This document shows positions 29,838-39,503 of a DNA stretch of 64,000 bases, in pieces (within the stretch, counting starts at the first letter, position 1; the number at the start of each line of letters is the position of its first letter). The stretch is from Halotalea alkalilenta DSM 17697 (lineage in GTDB: Bacteria > Pseudomonadota > Gammaproteobacteria > Pseudomonadales > Halomonadaceae), in assembly GCF_000621205.1 (NCBI RefSeq), contig NZ_KK211232.1, positions 54,609 through 118,608 on the forward strand, in the 5' to 3' direction. Both the position numbers and the translations under genes were made by a program. The notes beneath the pieces were generated by a model. It searched no databases. It saw nothing but the letters and a program-made list of their open reading frames with translations, and had not been told where the DNA came from.

Positions 29838-32800
29838 CTATCCGCCATCGCTCGCCTCGCGCCAGCGCTTCTCGAGCCGCTTCGCCGATACCGCCTCCAG
29901 CGTGCCGAGCTGCTGGGCGAAGAGCGAGACGCGAAACTCCTCGAGCCACCAGCCGAACTCCCTGAGCCAAGGCTCCACCAGGCCGCTTTTCTCGCCGCGC
30001 GCGACCCGCTCGTCCAGCCGGCGCTGGAACGTATTGACCTCTTCCATCGCCAACTGATCTCGGCGCACCTCGCGTGGCGCCTTTTCGAGCCGGATCAGCG
30101 CAGCCTGCATGTAACGTGGGTAGTGGGCGAGCCACTCTCCCGCCTGCTGGGCGAAACCTTTGTGTACCAAGCGCGCCATCTGCGCCTTGAGGTCGGCATA
30201 GGTCAAGGCGAGCTCGAAACCGATCCGTCCTTTCTTCAGCGCCCGCATCACCTCGAGATGCCCCTTGAGTGCAGCCTCGAGCTGATCGAGCAGACGCTCG
30301 GCGAGCTCGCCGAGTTCACCGCGCCGCTGGTCGAGCCGCTCGCGCATCTCGCCGGCGGACCGCGGCAGCGGGTCGAACGAGAAAGCACGCAGAAACAGCG
30401 TATCGATGAAATCATCGATCAGTTCACGCTTGGAGCCGACCTGGGCATAGAGCAGGGCGATGCGCTCGAGCCGGGAGAGCCTGGCGAAATAGCGCGCTTG
30501 GTCGGGCAGCGCTCGCATCGCCGCGCGCTTGACCCCATGGCGATGCCGCTCGTAGGCCTTCCCGGGATGATCGAACAGCTGGATCCCAAGGGTCTCGCCC
30601 TCGTCGACCAGCGCCGGGAACAGCTCGACCCGGATGCCAGCCTGCTGGCGCTGCTCGCGCTCGGGAATCGGCGTCTCGGGCCAGTGGGAAAGCCCGCTTC
30701 GCCCGGCCTCCCGGCCCGCACCGGCGAGCGCCGCGGCACCCTCGCTCGCAGCACCGCGAAAGCGCGCGATCAGCGCATCCAGCTCACGCCCCTCGCCAAG
30801 AGTGCGTCCATCGTGGTCGATCACCCGAACATTGAAGCGCAGGTGGTCGGGCAGCTCGATGTCCTCCCAAACGCCGGCTTCGAGTCGCGTGCCGGTCTTC
30901 CTGCGCAGGAACTCCCCGAGCGCCTCCCCCATCGGTTCCCTTCCCGGGGTGATCGCCTCGAGCGCCGCATCGACCCAATCCGGAATCGGCACCACCTGGC
31001 GACGATACTGTTTGGGCAGCCCCTTCATCAGCGCGATCGCCTTTTCCCGGCGCAGTCCCGGCACCAGCCAATCGAGCCGCTCGCCGGGCAGGGTGCTGAG
31101 CATCAGCGCCGGCACCGTCACGGTCACACCGTCATCCGCCGCGCCCGGAGCGAAGTGGTAAGAGAGCGGCAGCTGGACGCCGGCGAGCTCGAGGGTATCG
31201 GGGTACTGGACCTCGGTCACCTCTTCGGCCGCGCGCGCCATCAGCGCCTGTTTGTCGAGAAACAGCACCCGGGGATCGACGCGCTCGGCCTGCTTGCGCC
31301 AGTGCTCGAACGAACGGCCATCGTAGACCTCCGCGGGGAGGCGCCGGTGGTAGAAATCGTAGAGCGTCTCTTCATCGACCAGGATGTCGCGACGCCGCGC
31401 CCGGTCCTCGAGCGATTCGACCTCGTCGATCAGCGCGCGATTGTGGGCGAAGAAGGCTCCCTGGGTACGCAGCTGCCCCTCGACCAGCGCAGAGCGGATG
31501 AAAATCTCACGTGCCTCGACCGGCGCGATCGCACCGAACGCCACCTTGCGCTGGTTGACCACCGGCAGGCCGAACAGGGTCGCCTGCTCGAACGCGACCA
31601 CCTGGGCACGCTTGGCCTCCCAGTGCGGCTCGCTGTAGCTGCGCTTGAGCAACCGCCCGGCCGCTGCCTCGACCCATTCGGGCCTGATCATCGCAAGCTC
31701 TCGGGCGAACAGGCGCGAAGTCTCGAGCAGCTCGAACGCCATCACCCACTTGGGCGGCTTCTTGCCCAGCGGCGAGGCCGGATGGATCATGAACTTGCGG
31801 TTGCGTGCGCCGAGATACTCCCGCCCCTCGAGCTTGAGCCCCAGGTTCGACAGCAGACCGCTGAGCAGCGCCCGGTGGAGGCGTTCGTAATCGATCTCCC
31901 GCTCGCCCTGGCCCGCTTCCGCCTCGCCGAGCTCCAGCTCACGGGCGAGCTGGCGCAGCTGACGAAAGGTGTCATGCCACTCGCGAAGGCGCATGTAGTT
32001 GAGATAGCGGCTGCGGCACCAGCGTCTGAGCGCCGCCGCGGACAGCTCCTCGCGGGCGGCCTCGAAGCCATGCCAGAGGTTGATCCAGGCGGCGAAATCG
32101 GAGGCCGGGTCGCTCCATTCACGGTGCGCCTGGTCGGCCGCCTCGCGCTTGTCGCCTGGCCGCTCGCGCGGGTCCTGCACCGCCAGTGCACTGACCACGA
32201 TCAGCGTCTCGCGCAGGCAGCCCAGCTGGCCGCCCGCGAGCACCATCCGCGCAAGCCTCGGGTCGATCGGCAGTCGCGCCAGCTTGCGTCCGAGCGGGGT
32301 GATCCTGGCCTCCTCCACCGCGCCGAGCTCGTCGAGCAGGCGAAAGCCATCGCGGACGAAACGCGGGTCGGGCGGATCGATGAATGGAAAATCGGCCACG
32401 TCGCCGAGCTTCAGTGCCAGCATAGAGAGAATCACCGAGGCGAGGTTGGTTCGCTGGATCTCGGGCTCGGTGAAAGGCGCCCGGGAGAGGAAATCCTCCT
32501 CGCTGTAGAGGCGAATGCACAGCCCCTCGGCGACGCGCCCGCAGCGCCCCTTGCGCTGTTCGGCGCTGGCCTGGCTGACCGCCTCGATCGGCAGTCGCTG
32601 GATCTTCGAGCGATAGCTGTAGCGGCTGATCCTGACCAGCCCCGGGTCGATCACGTAGCGGATCCCAGGGACCGTCAGGGAGGTCTCGGCGACATTGGTG
32701 GCGAGCACGATGCGCCGGCCGGTGTGGGGCGCGAAGACGCGATTCTGCTCGGCATTGGAGAGCCGCGCGTAGAGCGGCAGCACCTCAGTGTCCCTGAGCC

Positions 32801-33848
32801 CCGCGCGGCGCAGAGTGTCGGCGGTCTCGCGGATCTCGCGCTCGCCGGGGAGGAACACCAGCACATCGCGGGGCCCGGTGCCCCAGCGCTGCTGCCGTTC
32901 GACCGCCTGAATCTCCTCGACTGCATGGAGTATTCCCTCCTGCAGGCTGAGGTCCTCTTCGTCGTCACCATCGCGTACCAGCGGCCGATAGCGGGTCTCC
33001 ACCGCGAAGGTACGTCCCGAGACTTCGATGATCGGCGCGGGCACCAGCCGCCCTTCCCGTTCACGGCCGAAGTGCCGGGCGAAGCGCTCGAGGTCGATGG
33101 TCGCCGAGGTGATCACCAGTTTCAGATCATCCCTGCGCGCCAGCAGCCGCTTGAGATAGCCGAGCAGGAAGTCGATGTTGAGACTGCGCTCGTGGGCCTC
33201 GTCGATGATGATCGTGTCGTAGCGCAGGAGATCCGGGTCGTGCTGGGTCTCGGCGAGCAGGATCCCGTCGGTCATCAGCTTGACCCGGGTGTTGGGCCCG
33301 GTGTTGTCGGCGAAGCGCATCTGGTAGCCGACCGCCTCGCCGAGCGGCGTATCGAGCTCCTCGGCGAGCCGCGCCGCCACCGAACGCGCGGCCAGCCGCC
33401 TGGGCTGGGTGTGGCCGATCAAGCCACGCGCGCCGAGGCCGAGCTCGAGGCAGAGCTTCGGCAGCTGGGTGGTCTTGCCCGAGCCGGTCTCACCGGCGAT
33501 CACCACCACCTGGTGATCGGCGAGCGCCTCGAGGATGGCCTCGCGCTTGCCGCTGACCGGCAGCGCCGCGGGGTAGTCGAGCTTGAGTGGCTGGGCCCGG
33601 CGCGCGGCCACCCTAGCGCAGCTCGCCTCGAGACGAACGGCAAGCTCGGCCGCGGCGCGATCGATGGGTTTGCCCTGCGCGGCGCGGCGCTCGAGCCCAG
33701 CGAGCCTTGCGGCGATCGCGCGGGCATCGGCGAGCGTGGCGCCGGCAAGGCTCGAACGCAGGGCGGCTAACGAAGGTGAAGCGGGATGGGATGGCGCGAA
33801 ATCGCTCAAGGCGGCCTCTTGATCGAACCTGACTGACCTGACGGACAT
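29838..33848 (-). CDS. hrpA: ATP-dependent RNA helicase HrpA (DEAH)
   Basis: 1336 residues from ATG 33848; the frame continues upstream to 33992 but those residues overlap the cysK promoter and do not resemble HrpA. Walker A GETGSGKTT at 119-127, DEAH at 216-219, then helicase C, HA2, OB-fold and the long C-terminal DUF3418 region typical of bacterial HrpA. It rescues stalled ribosomes and processes mRNA in E. coli. The ribosome site is poor. A long antisense open frame across this gene is disregarded. Confidence 0.95.
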   Translation of the reverse strand: MSVRSVRFDQEAALSDFAPSHPASPSLAALRSSLAGATLADARAIAARLAGLERRAAQGKPIDRAAAELAVRLEASCARVAARRAQPLKLDYPAALPVSGKREAILEALADHQVVVIAGETGSGKTTQLPKLCLELGLGARGLIGHTQPRRLAARSVAARLAEELDTPLGEAVGYQMRFADNTGPNTRVKLMTDGILLAETQHDPDLLRYDTIIIDEAHERSLNIDFLLGYLKRLLARRDDLKLVITSATIDLERFARHFGREREGRLVPAPIIEVSGRTFAVETRYRPLVRDGDDEEDLSLQEGILHAVEEIQAVERQQRWGTGPRDVLVFLPGEREIRETADTLRRAGLRDTEVLPLYARLSNAEQNRVFAPHTGRRIVLATNVAETSLTVPGIRYVIDPGLVRISRYSYRSKIQRLPIEAVSQASAEQRKGRCGRVAEGLCIRLYSEEDFLSRAPFTEPEIQRTNLASVILSMLALKLGDVADFPFIDPPDPRFVRDGFRLLDELGAVEEARITPLGRKLARLPIDPRLARMVLAGGQLGCLRETLIVVSALAVQDPRERPGDKREAADQAHREWSDPASDFAAWINLWHGFEAAREELSAAALRRWCRSRYLNYMRLREWHDTFRQLRQLARELELGEAEAGQGEREIDYERLHRALLSGLLSNLGLKLEGREYLGARNRKFMIHPASPLGKKPPKWVMAFELLETSRLFARELAMIRPEWVEAAAGRLLKRSYSEPHWEAKRAQVVAFEQATLFGLPVVNQRKVAFGAIAPVEAREIFIRSALVEGQLRTQGAFFAHNRALIDEVESLEDRARRRDILVDEETLYDFYHRRLPAEVYDGRSFEHWRKQAERVDPRVLFLDKQALMARAAEEVTEVQYPDTLELAGVQLPLSYHFAPGAADDGVTVTVPALMLSTLPGERLDWLVPGLRREKAIALMKGLPKQYRRQVVPIPDWVDAALEAITPGREPMGEALGEFLRRKTGTRLEAGVWEDIELPDHLRFNVRVIDHDGRTLGEGRELDALIARFRGAASEGAAALAGAGREAGRSGLSHWPETPIPEREQRQQAGIRVELFPALVDEGETLGIQLFDHPGKAYERHRHGVKRAAMRALPDQARYFARLSRLERIALLYAQVGSKRELIDDFIDTLFLRAFSFDPLPRSAGEMRERLDQRRGELGELAERLLDQLEAALKGHLEVMRALKKGRIGFELALTYADLKAQMARLVHKGFAQQAGEWLAHYPRYMQAALIRLEKAPREVRRDQLAMEEVNTFQRRLDERVARGEKSGLVEPWLREFGWWLEEFRVSLFAQQLGTLEAVSAKRLEKRWREASDGG

Positions 33849-33922
33849 GGCGCCCGCGTCGGCGGCAATGGTAATCCTCCATTCTAGCGCCGAGGTCGCC
33901 GATCCCCAAACTTGCGCCAGCT

Positions 33923-33952
33923 TTGTCAAGCGAGGGTGAATCGGCCTAATCT
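33923..33952 (+). promoter_or_regulatory. cysK promoter
   Basis: TTGTCA (33923-33928), an 18-bp spacer and TAATCT (33947-33952), about 60 bp before the cysK ATG. Good sigma-70 match. Confidence 0.6.
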
Positions 33953-34011
33953 GGACCCCACTCGGCGCATCTCGCGCCGCCTCTCCCGCCATTGAAAGGA
34001 CAGGTCATCAG

Positions 34012-34980
34012 ATGGGCAAGATCTTCTCCGACAACTCCGAGACCATCGGCAACACGCCGCTGGTGAAGCTCAACCACGTCACCTCCCACCCGCGTCTCTA
34101 CGCCAAGATCGAGGCCCGCAACCCGGCGCTCTCGGTGAAATGCCGGATCGGCGCCAACATGATCTGGGATGCGGAGAAGCGCGGTGTGCTCAAGCCCGGG
34201 ATGGAAATCATCGAGCCGACCTCGGGCAATACCGGCATCGCACTCGCCTACGTAGGCGCCGCGCGCGGCTACAAGGTGACCCTGACCATGCCCGCGTCGA
34301 TGAGCTTGGAGCGCCGCAAGGTGCTCAAGGCGCTCGGCGCCGAGCTGGTGCTCACCGAACCAGCCAAGGGCATGAAGGGCGCGGTCGACAAGGCCACCGA
34401 AATGCGCGACCAGGCGCCCGAGCGCTACTTCATGCCGCAGCAGTTCGACAACCCGGCCAACCCCGAGATCCACGAGCGCACCACCGGACCGGAACTCTGG
34501 GACGCCACCGATGGCGAGCTCGACGTGCTGGTCGCCGGTGTCGGCACCGGCGGCACGCTGACCGGGATTTCGCGCTACTTCGAGCAGGTCAGGGGCAAGC
34601 CGCTCTATTCGGTGGCCGTCGAGCCGGCGGAGTCACCGATCATCTCGCAGCGGCTCAACGACCAGCCGCTGACGCCCGGACCGCACAAGATCCAGGGGAT
34701 CGGCGCCAATTTCATCCCCTCGAACCTCGATCTTTCGCTGGTCGACCGGGTCGAGCCGGTCGCCGCCGAGGAGGCGATCGAGATGGCGCGCCGGCTGATG
34801 AGCGAGGAAGGCATTCTCTGCGGTATCTCCTGCGGTGCGGCGGTGGTCGCGGCGCTGCGACTCGCGGGCGAAGCTGAATTCGCCGATCGCTCCATCGCAG
34901 TGATTCTCCCCGACAGCGGCGAACGTTACCTCTCGAGCCCGCTGTTCGAGGGACTGTTCACCGAAAAAGAGCTCGGCTGA
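34012..34980 (+). CDS. cysK: Cysteine synthase A (O-acetylserine sulfhydrylase)
   Basis: 322 residues, strongly like E. coli CysK. K43 in [10 protein letters not shown] binds PLP; TSGNTG (70-75) and GTGGTLTG form the cofactor and substrate loops. It makes cysteine from O-acetylserine and sulfide. AGGACAGG sits 7 nt before ATG 34012. Divergent from hrpA. Probably responsive to CysB, but I see no defined CysB site. Confidence 0.96.
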   Translation: MGKIFSDNSETIGNTPLVKLNHVTSHPRLYAKIEARNPALSVKCRIGANMIWDAEKRGVLKPGMEIIEPTSGNTGIALAYVGAARGYKVTLTMPASMSLERRKVLKALGAELVLTEPAKGMKGAVDKATEMRDQAPERYFMPQQFDNPANPEIHERTTGPELWDATDGELDVLVAGVGTGGTLTGISRYFEQVRGKPLYSVAVEPAESPIISQRLNDQPLTPGPHKIQGIGANFIPSNLDLSLVDRVEPVAAEEAIEMARRLMSEEGILCGISCGAAVVAALRLAGEAEFADRSIAVILPDSGERYLSSPLFEGLFTEKELG

Positions 34981-35000
34981 GCAGCGCTATTCGTCCAAGT

Positions 35001-35033
35001 AGCAGGCCCGGCATTCGCCGGGCCCGCTGTTCT
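35001..35033 (+). terminator. Hairpin after cysK
   Basis: GGCCCGGC (35005-35012) pairs with GCCGGGCC (35017-35024) around ATTC, followed by a short T-rich stretch (tgttctt). A modest terminator between convergent genes. Confidence 0.55.
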
Positions 35034-35061
35034 TCCGCCTCGGATCCGATACCGGCTGCAT

Positions 35062-36894
35062 CTAGAGCCTCGGTTCACGCCCGTCGGGACCGACGCTGGG
35101 CTCCGCGCGGCGGCGGCGTCTGATTCGCCTGCGCCGCTCGCGCCAGGCGAACAGCGCCCACAGCAGCACGATCAGCGCCGCCAATAGCCATGTCCAGGGC
35201 TCGAGCACCAGCCGTTGCGCCTGCGCGCTCCACTGCGGCGCACGACGCTCGAGCTCGCTCCAGATCGCCTGAGGAGTCCAGTCGAACGGCTCGGCGGCCT
35301 CGACTTCCGCTCGCGGCTGCTGCTCCATTCGCTCGGCCTCCACCGGCGCGTCGTCGAGCCGGGCACCTGCGAGCCCGATCGCCGAGTCTGGATTGATCAC
35401 CACTGGCGGCAGGGTGATCTCGCGCGGCGTGCCATCGGCGTCGAAACGCGCGTGGATCTCCACCTCGACACGCTGGCTCGGCAGCGACTCCGGCGGCGGC
35501 AGCACCACCTGCCAGCGGCCGTTGTGCTCGCGCACCTCCAGCGGCTCGCCAAGCAGCGTCGCCTCGATCTGCGTCGAGCCGGGGTCGAGCCGTGGATCCA
35601 TCGGCCGCAGCTCGATACTGCGCTGGTCCGGCGCCAGATTGGCCTCGATCGCCGGTGCGATCGCAACGCTCCACTCCCGCTCGCGAGAGAAACCATCGCC
35701 CTCGGCGCTGATCACCACCCTCGCGTCGCCACGCCGGCCGGCATCGAGCGCCGAACCAGGCAGCACCGCGCGATAGCGGCCGTCGCCTTCAGCATTCAGC
35801 GGCCGCTGGACGATCAGCCGATCATCACCGTCGATCAGCCTCGCCTGCAGCCGGGGCGCTTGCTCGCTGGAGGGTACGGCCCCCTCGAGCCAAGCCTCGA
35901 TCGGTACATCGGCGTATTGATAGAGCGTCGCCGGCGGCGCGACCCCACTCAGCCGCAGTCCGCCATCGGCGAACACCCGGCTACCTGGGTCGAGATCGCC
36001 ATCGATACGCCACTCTCCCGCGGCCGGCTGCTCGATGGTGACCAGATCGAAGAAGCGATCGACCACCCAGCGCGAGATCGGCGCCTCCTCGCCCACGTCA
36101 CCGCTGCCGAAGCGGCGACCGTCAGGCGTCACCAGCACCGGGGAAACCGCGACGCCGCTGCGGCCGTGGAACACCAGCACGGTGATCCGCTCGATCCCGG
36201 GATCGACGTTGAAGCGATCCCCCTCGAACGGCAGCTGGTCACGATCGACCACCCGGCCGAGCACACCGAGGAACGAGCGCATCAGTTCGCGCGACCCTTC
36301 GGCCTCGGAGGCGAGCCCGCCGGTAGGCTGGGCAAGCTGGCGCAGTAGCGCGGTATCGGCCAGGTCGGTGAGACCTATGGTATCGATGGTCACGTCTTGC
36401 GCCGCGAGCGACGGCGCCTGCTCGACCAGCCGCTGGCGCGACTCGGCATCGCGCCGCACCTTGTCGCCGCCCGCCGGCAGGTCGACCCGGCCATCGGTGA
36501 ACAGCACCACCCTGCGCGAAGGATCACCCTCGGGCGCGAGGGCCGCGTCGAGAGCGGATTCGAGATCGGTATGCTGCTGGTAGTCGAGCAGCCTCGGCAA
36601 AAGATCCAGCGCCCGCGAGCGCCAGGCCGGGTCGATCGGCGCCAGCGGCAGCGGATTGGCAACCTCGGTGCCGAAGGTCCAGATGCCGGCACGCTCGGAC
36701 GCAGGGAGCAGTTCGATCAGCAGCTTGAGCGCGCTGGAGCGCACGTTGTCGGGGTCGCTCTGATGCATGCTGCCGGAAACGTCGACCACCATGCGCACGT
36801 CCGCCCCGGCCAGCGGAGTGGTCAGCGCCCCGAGTGCGGCGATCCCGGCCCCCAGTGCCCAGCGTCGCCAGCTCACCGCGCAGGCGAGGCTCAC
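35062..36894 (-). CDS. Secreted/membrane-anchored vWA domain protein
   Basis: 610 residues from GTG 36894, which overlaps the stop of the upstream gene (GTGA) and has GGAG 7 nt before it; the open frame runs further upstream, but only as the shadow of that gene. A signal peptide-like segment ends near residue 31, then a vWA domain begins with the MIDAS motif DVSGS (38-42) and FTDGRVD downstream. A beta-rich middle region follows, then a membrane helix at about 567-584 and a very basic RRRRIRRRRR tail, predicting a periplasmic domain tethered at its C-terminus. Function unknown; a metal-dependent binding role is likely. Reminiscent of the gammaproteobacterial TIGR03503-type vWA proteins. Confidence 0.8.
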   Translation of the reverse strand: MSLACAVSWRRWALGAGIAALGALTTPLAGADVRMVVDVSGSMHQSDPDNVRSSALKLLIELLPASERAGIWTFGTEVANPLPLAPIDPAWRSRALDLLPRLLDYQQHTDLESALDAALAPEGDPSRRVVLFTDGRVDLPAGGDKVRRDAESRQRLVEQAPSLAAQDVTIDTIGLTDLADTALLRQLAQPTGGLASEAEGSRELMRSFLGVLGRVVDRDQLPFEGDRFNVDPGIERITVLVFHGRSGVAVSPVLVTPDGRRFGSGDVGEEAPISRWVVDRFFDLVTIEQPAAGEWRIDGDLDPGSRVFADGGLRLSGVAPPATLYQYADVPIEAWLEGAVPSSEQAPRLQARLIDGDDRLIVQRPLNAEGDGRYRAVLPGSALDAGRRGDARVVISAEGDGFSREREWSVAIAPAIEANLAPDQRSIELRPMDPRLDPGSTQIEATLLGEPLEVREHNGRWQVVLPPPESLPSQRVEVEIHARFDADGTPREITLPPVVINPDSAIGLAGARLDDAPVEAERMEQQPRAEVEAAEPFDWTPQAIWSELERRAPQWSAQAQRLVLEPWTWLLAALIVLLWALFAWRERRRRIRRRRRAEPSVGPDGREPRL

Positions 36895-37310
36895 ACCGAA
36901 GGCTCCTGGCGTGCACCACGACCGTCGTAAGCCTCGCGGGCGGTACGATGGCCTGGGCGTCGTCCGCCGGCACGCGGCGGTGTACGGCGGATGGAGATCA
37001 GCACCCCCACGGCCGCGCCCACCAGCGCGCCGATCGACAGCACCAGCAGCGCCGACCCAGGACCGCGGTTGAGCAGATCGAGCGCGGTGATCATCACCGC
37101 CGGCGCAAAACCCCCGAATCCAGGATCGTCGGTGGTCGCCGGGATGGCGTAGTACCAGGGCGTCCACAAAAGCCCCGCCACCAGCCCCACCAGTGGCCAG
37201 CGTATCCGACGGGGCAAAAATCCGATCGCGAAGTAGCCCGCGCCGAGCACCACCAGTGACAAGATCGCGTAGGCGAGCCACAGTAGCGGCAGAGAATCGG
37301 TCATCAACAC
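36891..37310 (-). CDS. Small membrane protein, partner of the vWA protein
   Basis: 139 residues with three predicted membrane helices (about 8-30, 38-56 and 85-108) and a basic C-terminal tail. No family recognised. Start GTG 37310 has GGAGAT about 8 nt upstream; ATG 37304 is the alternative. Its stop overlaps the GTG of the vWA gene by 4 nt, so the two are translationally coupled. Confidence 0.72.
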   Translation of the reverse strand: MLMTDSLPLLWLAYAILSLVVLGAGYFAIGFLPRRIRWPLVGLVAGLLWTPWYYAIPATTDDPGFGGFAPAVMITALDLLNRGPGSALLVLSIGALVGAAVGVLISIRRTPPRAGGRRPGHRTAREAYDGRGARQEPSV

Positions 37311-37354
37311 GCGTTCATCTCCAAAATGATTCGCTTCATGTTACCCACGAGCCT

Positions 37355-39496
37355 ATGAAAACACAGTCATCCCCGGGTTCCCTCCCCGCCGACCACGCAC
37401 CACTTTCTCCGAGTCGCCGTTTCCATCGCGACGATGACCCACTGTGGCATTGGCTCGAGGATCGCGATAGACCCGAGGTGAAGGCCTTCCTCGAGGCGGC
37501 CAACGCAGAGAGCGAGGCCTGGATGGCACCGCTTCAACCGCTGGTGGAACGACTCTACCAGGGTCATCTGGCCCGCCGCGAGTTGGCGGTCGAGGGACTG
37601 CGCACCGCACTGGATCGCTACGTCTACTGGAGCGATACCGCAGTCGACGCCGACCATCCGGTATGGCGCCGACATCCGATCGGCGCGGAGGACCAGGTGG
37701 AGGTGATCCTCGACCTGCAGTCGCTGTCCCAGCGCCAGTCCTACGTCGAACTCGGCGACATCGCGCTCTCCCCCGACGAACAATGGCTGGCCTGGACCAT
37801 CGATACGCAGGGCGACGAATACTTCGAACTCTATCTGCGCCACCTGCCGGCGGGAGAACCAGTATGCATCGCCCAAGGCATCGGTGCGGAGCTGGTCTGG
37901 GCGGAGGACGACCGCACCCTGCTGTTCACCCGCTTCGACGCCACCCAGCGACCGGCCACCGTATGGCGGCTCGACCGCGAGGCCGGCGAGGAGCAGCTGG
38001 TGTTCGAGGAGCCGGACGTCGAGTTCTGGGTCGGGCTCGGCAAGACCCGCTCGCGGCGCTGGCTGATCATCGAGACGGCGTCCAAGGATACTTCAGAGAC
38101 CCATCTGCTGCCCGCCGACCGCGCTGGCGCATCGCTGCTTTGCCCACGGGAGCGCGAGCCAGGGGTCGAATACAGCCTCGAACACCGCCCTGGGACTTTC
38201 TACGTCCTACATAACCGCGTTTCGAGCCACTTCCAGCTCGACATCGCCGCCGAGCTGACGCCCGGCGACTGGCAGCCGTGGATCGCGCCGCGCGAGGAGA
38301 CCACCCTGGAGGGCGTCGACGCCTTCTCCTGGGGCGTGGTGCTGACCGAGCGTGACCACCAGGAAGCCCAGATGCACCTCAGGGTGATCGACCTGGCGCC
38401 GAGCGATCCAGCGACCTCGCTGAGATCCGCGCTCGAGGGCCACGCCCCCGAGCAGATCAGGCTCGACGACTGGGTCACCCTGGCCGAAACGCCGTCGAGC
38501 CTGTCGCTCGAGGACGTACCGGACTTCGACGCCCGGGTGCTCAGGCTGCGCGAGGAGTCGTTCGTCACCCCGCCTCGCTGGGTAGCGCTCAATCTGGACA
38601 GCACCGAGCGCACCCTGCTCAAGCAGCAGCGGGTGCATGGCGACCTGCGCCCCGAGCAGCTGCTCTGCCGCCGGCTGTGGGCGACCTCCTTCGATGGCGA
38701 ACGCGTCCCGGTGTCGGTGGTCATGCGCCGCGATCTCGCCGAGCGGGGCGAGCGACTTCCGACCCTGCTCTACGGCTATGGGGCCTACGGCACGGTACTG
38801 GATCCGTGGTTCTCGATCTCCCGGCTCGAGCTGCTCGACCGCGGAATCGCCTTCGCCGTCGCCCACGTGCGTGGCGGCGGGGATCGCGGCGAGCCCTGGT
38901 ATCTCGCCGGCAAGCTCGAGCACAAGCAGAACAGCTTTCGCGACTTCCTCGCCGCCCGTAACGCGCTGGTCGAGGCCGGGATCAGCGACCCCGAGCGGAT
39001 CGCCGCCTACGGCGCCAGCGCAGGCGGGCTGCTGGTCGGCGCAAGCCTGAACCTGGACCCGCAGGCGTTCTGCGCCGCGATCCTCGACGTGCCGTTCGTC
39101 GACGTGCTGCGCACCATGGAGAATCCCGACCTGCCGCTGACCACCGCCGAGTACCTCGAATGGGGCAACCCGTTCGATCCCGACGTACGCCGTCGCCTGC
39201 AAGCCTACTCACCGCTCGACAACCTCGATGCCCTGCCCTACCCGCCGATGTTGCTCCAGGGCAGCTGGCACGACTCGCGGGTGCCCTATTGGGAACCGGC
39301 CAAGCTCTACGCGCGCCTCTCGGAGTTCGGCACCGCACGGGGCCCTGTGCTGCTGCGCACCGACATGGCCGCCGGCCACGGCGGCGCTTCGGGGCGTTTC
39401 GACGCCTGGCGGGACAGCGCCCGCCAGGATGCCTTCCTGCTCTGGGCGTTCGGCCTCGCCGACGCCGAGCCGCTGCCCCCGCCCGCCGACGCCTGA
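37355..39496 (+). CDS. ptrB: Oligopeptidase B (S9 prolyl oligopeptidase family)
   Basis: 713 residues from ATG 37355. An N-terminal beta-propeller precedes an alpha/beta-hydrolase domain with catalytic S555 (GASAGG), D640 and H675; the spacings of 85 and 35 residues equal those of E. coli PtrB. It cleaves after Arg/Lys in short peptides, normally in the cytoplasm; no signal peptide is seen. Convergent with the transglutaminase gene at 39504, 7 bp away. Confidence 0.92.
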   Translation: MKTQSSPGSLPADHAPLSPSRRFHRDDDPLWHWLEDRDRPEVKAFLEAANAESEAWMAPLQPLVERLYQGHLARRELAVEGLRTALDRYVYWSDTAVDADHPVWRRHPIGAEDQVEVILDLQSLSQRQSYVELGDIALSPDEQWLAWTIDTQGDEYFELYLRHLPAGEPVCIAQGIGAELVWAEDDRTLLFTRFDATQRPATVWRLDREAGEEQLVFEEPDVEFWVGLGKTRSRRWLIIETASKDTSETHLLPADRAGASLLCPREREPGVEYSLEHRPGTFYVLHNRVSSHFQLDIAAELTPGDWQPWIAPREETTLEGVDAFSWGVVLTERDHQEAQMHLRVIDLAPSDPATSLRSALEGHAPEQIRLDDWVTLAETPSSLSLEDVPDFDARVLRLREESFVTPPRWVALNLDSTERTLLKQQRVHGDLRPEQLLCRRLWATSFDGERVPVSVVMRRDLAERGERLPTLLYGYGAYGTVLDPWFSISRLELLDRGIAFAVAHVRGGGDRGEPWYLAGKLEHKQNSFRDFLAARNALVEAGISDPERIAAYGASAGGLLVGASLNLDPQAFCAAILDVPFVDVLRTMENPDLPLTTAEYLEWGNPFDPDVRRRLQAYSPLDNLDALPYPPMLLQGSWHDSRVPYWEPAKLYARLSEFGTARGPVLLRTDMAAGHGGASGRFDAWRDSARQDAFLLWAFGLADAEPLPPPADA

Positions 39497-39503
39497 AAGG
39501 CGC

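Noticed and set aside
29610-33770. 1386-codon open frame opposite hrpA
   Set aside because: HrpA on the other strand has Walker A, DEAH and full-length homology; the antisense product is low-complexity Arg/Leu/Glu sequence.
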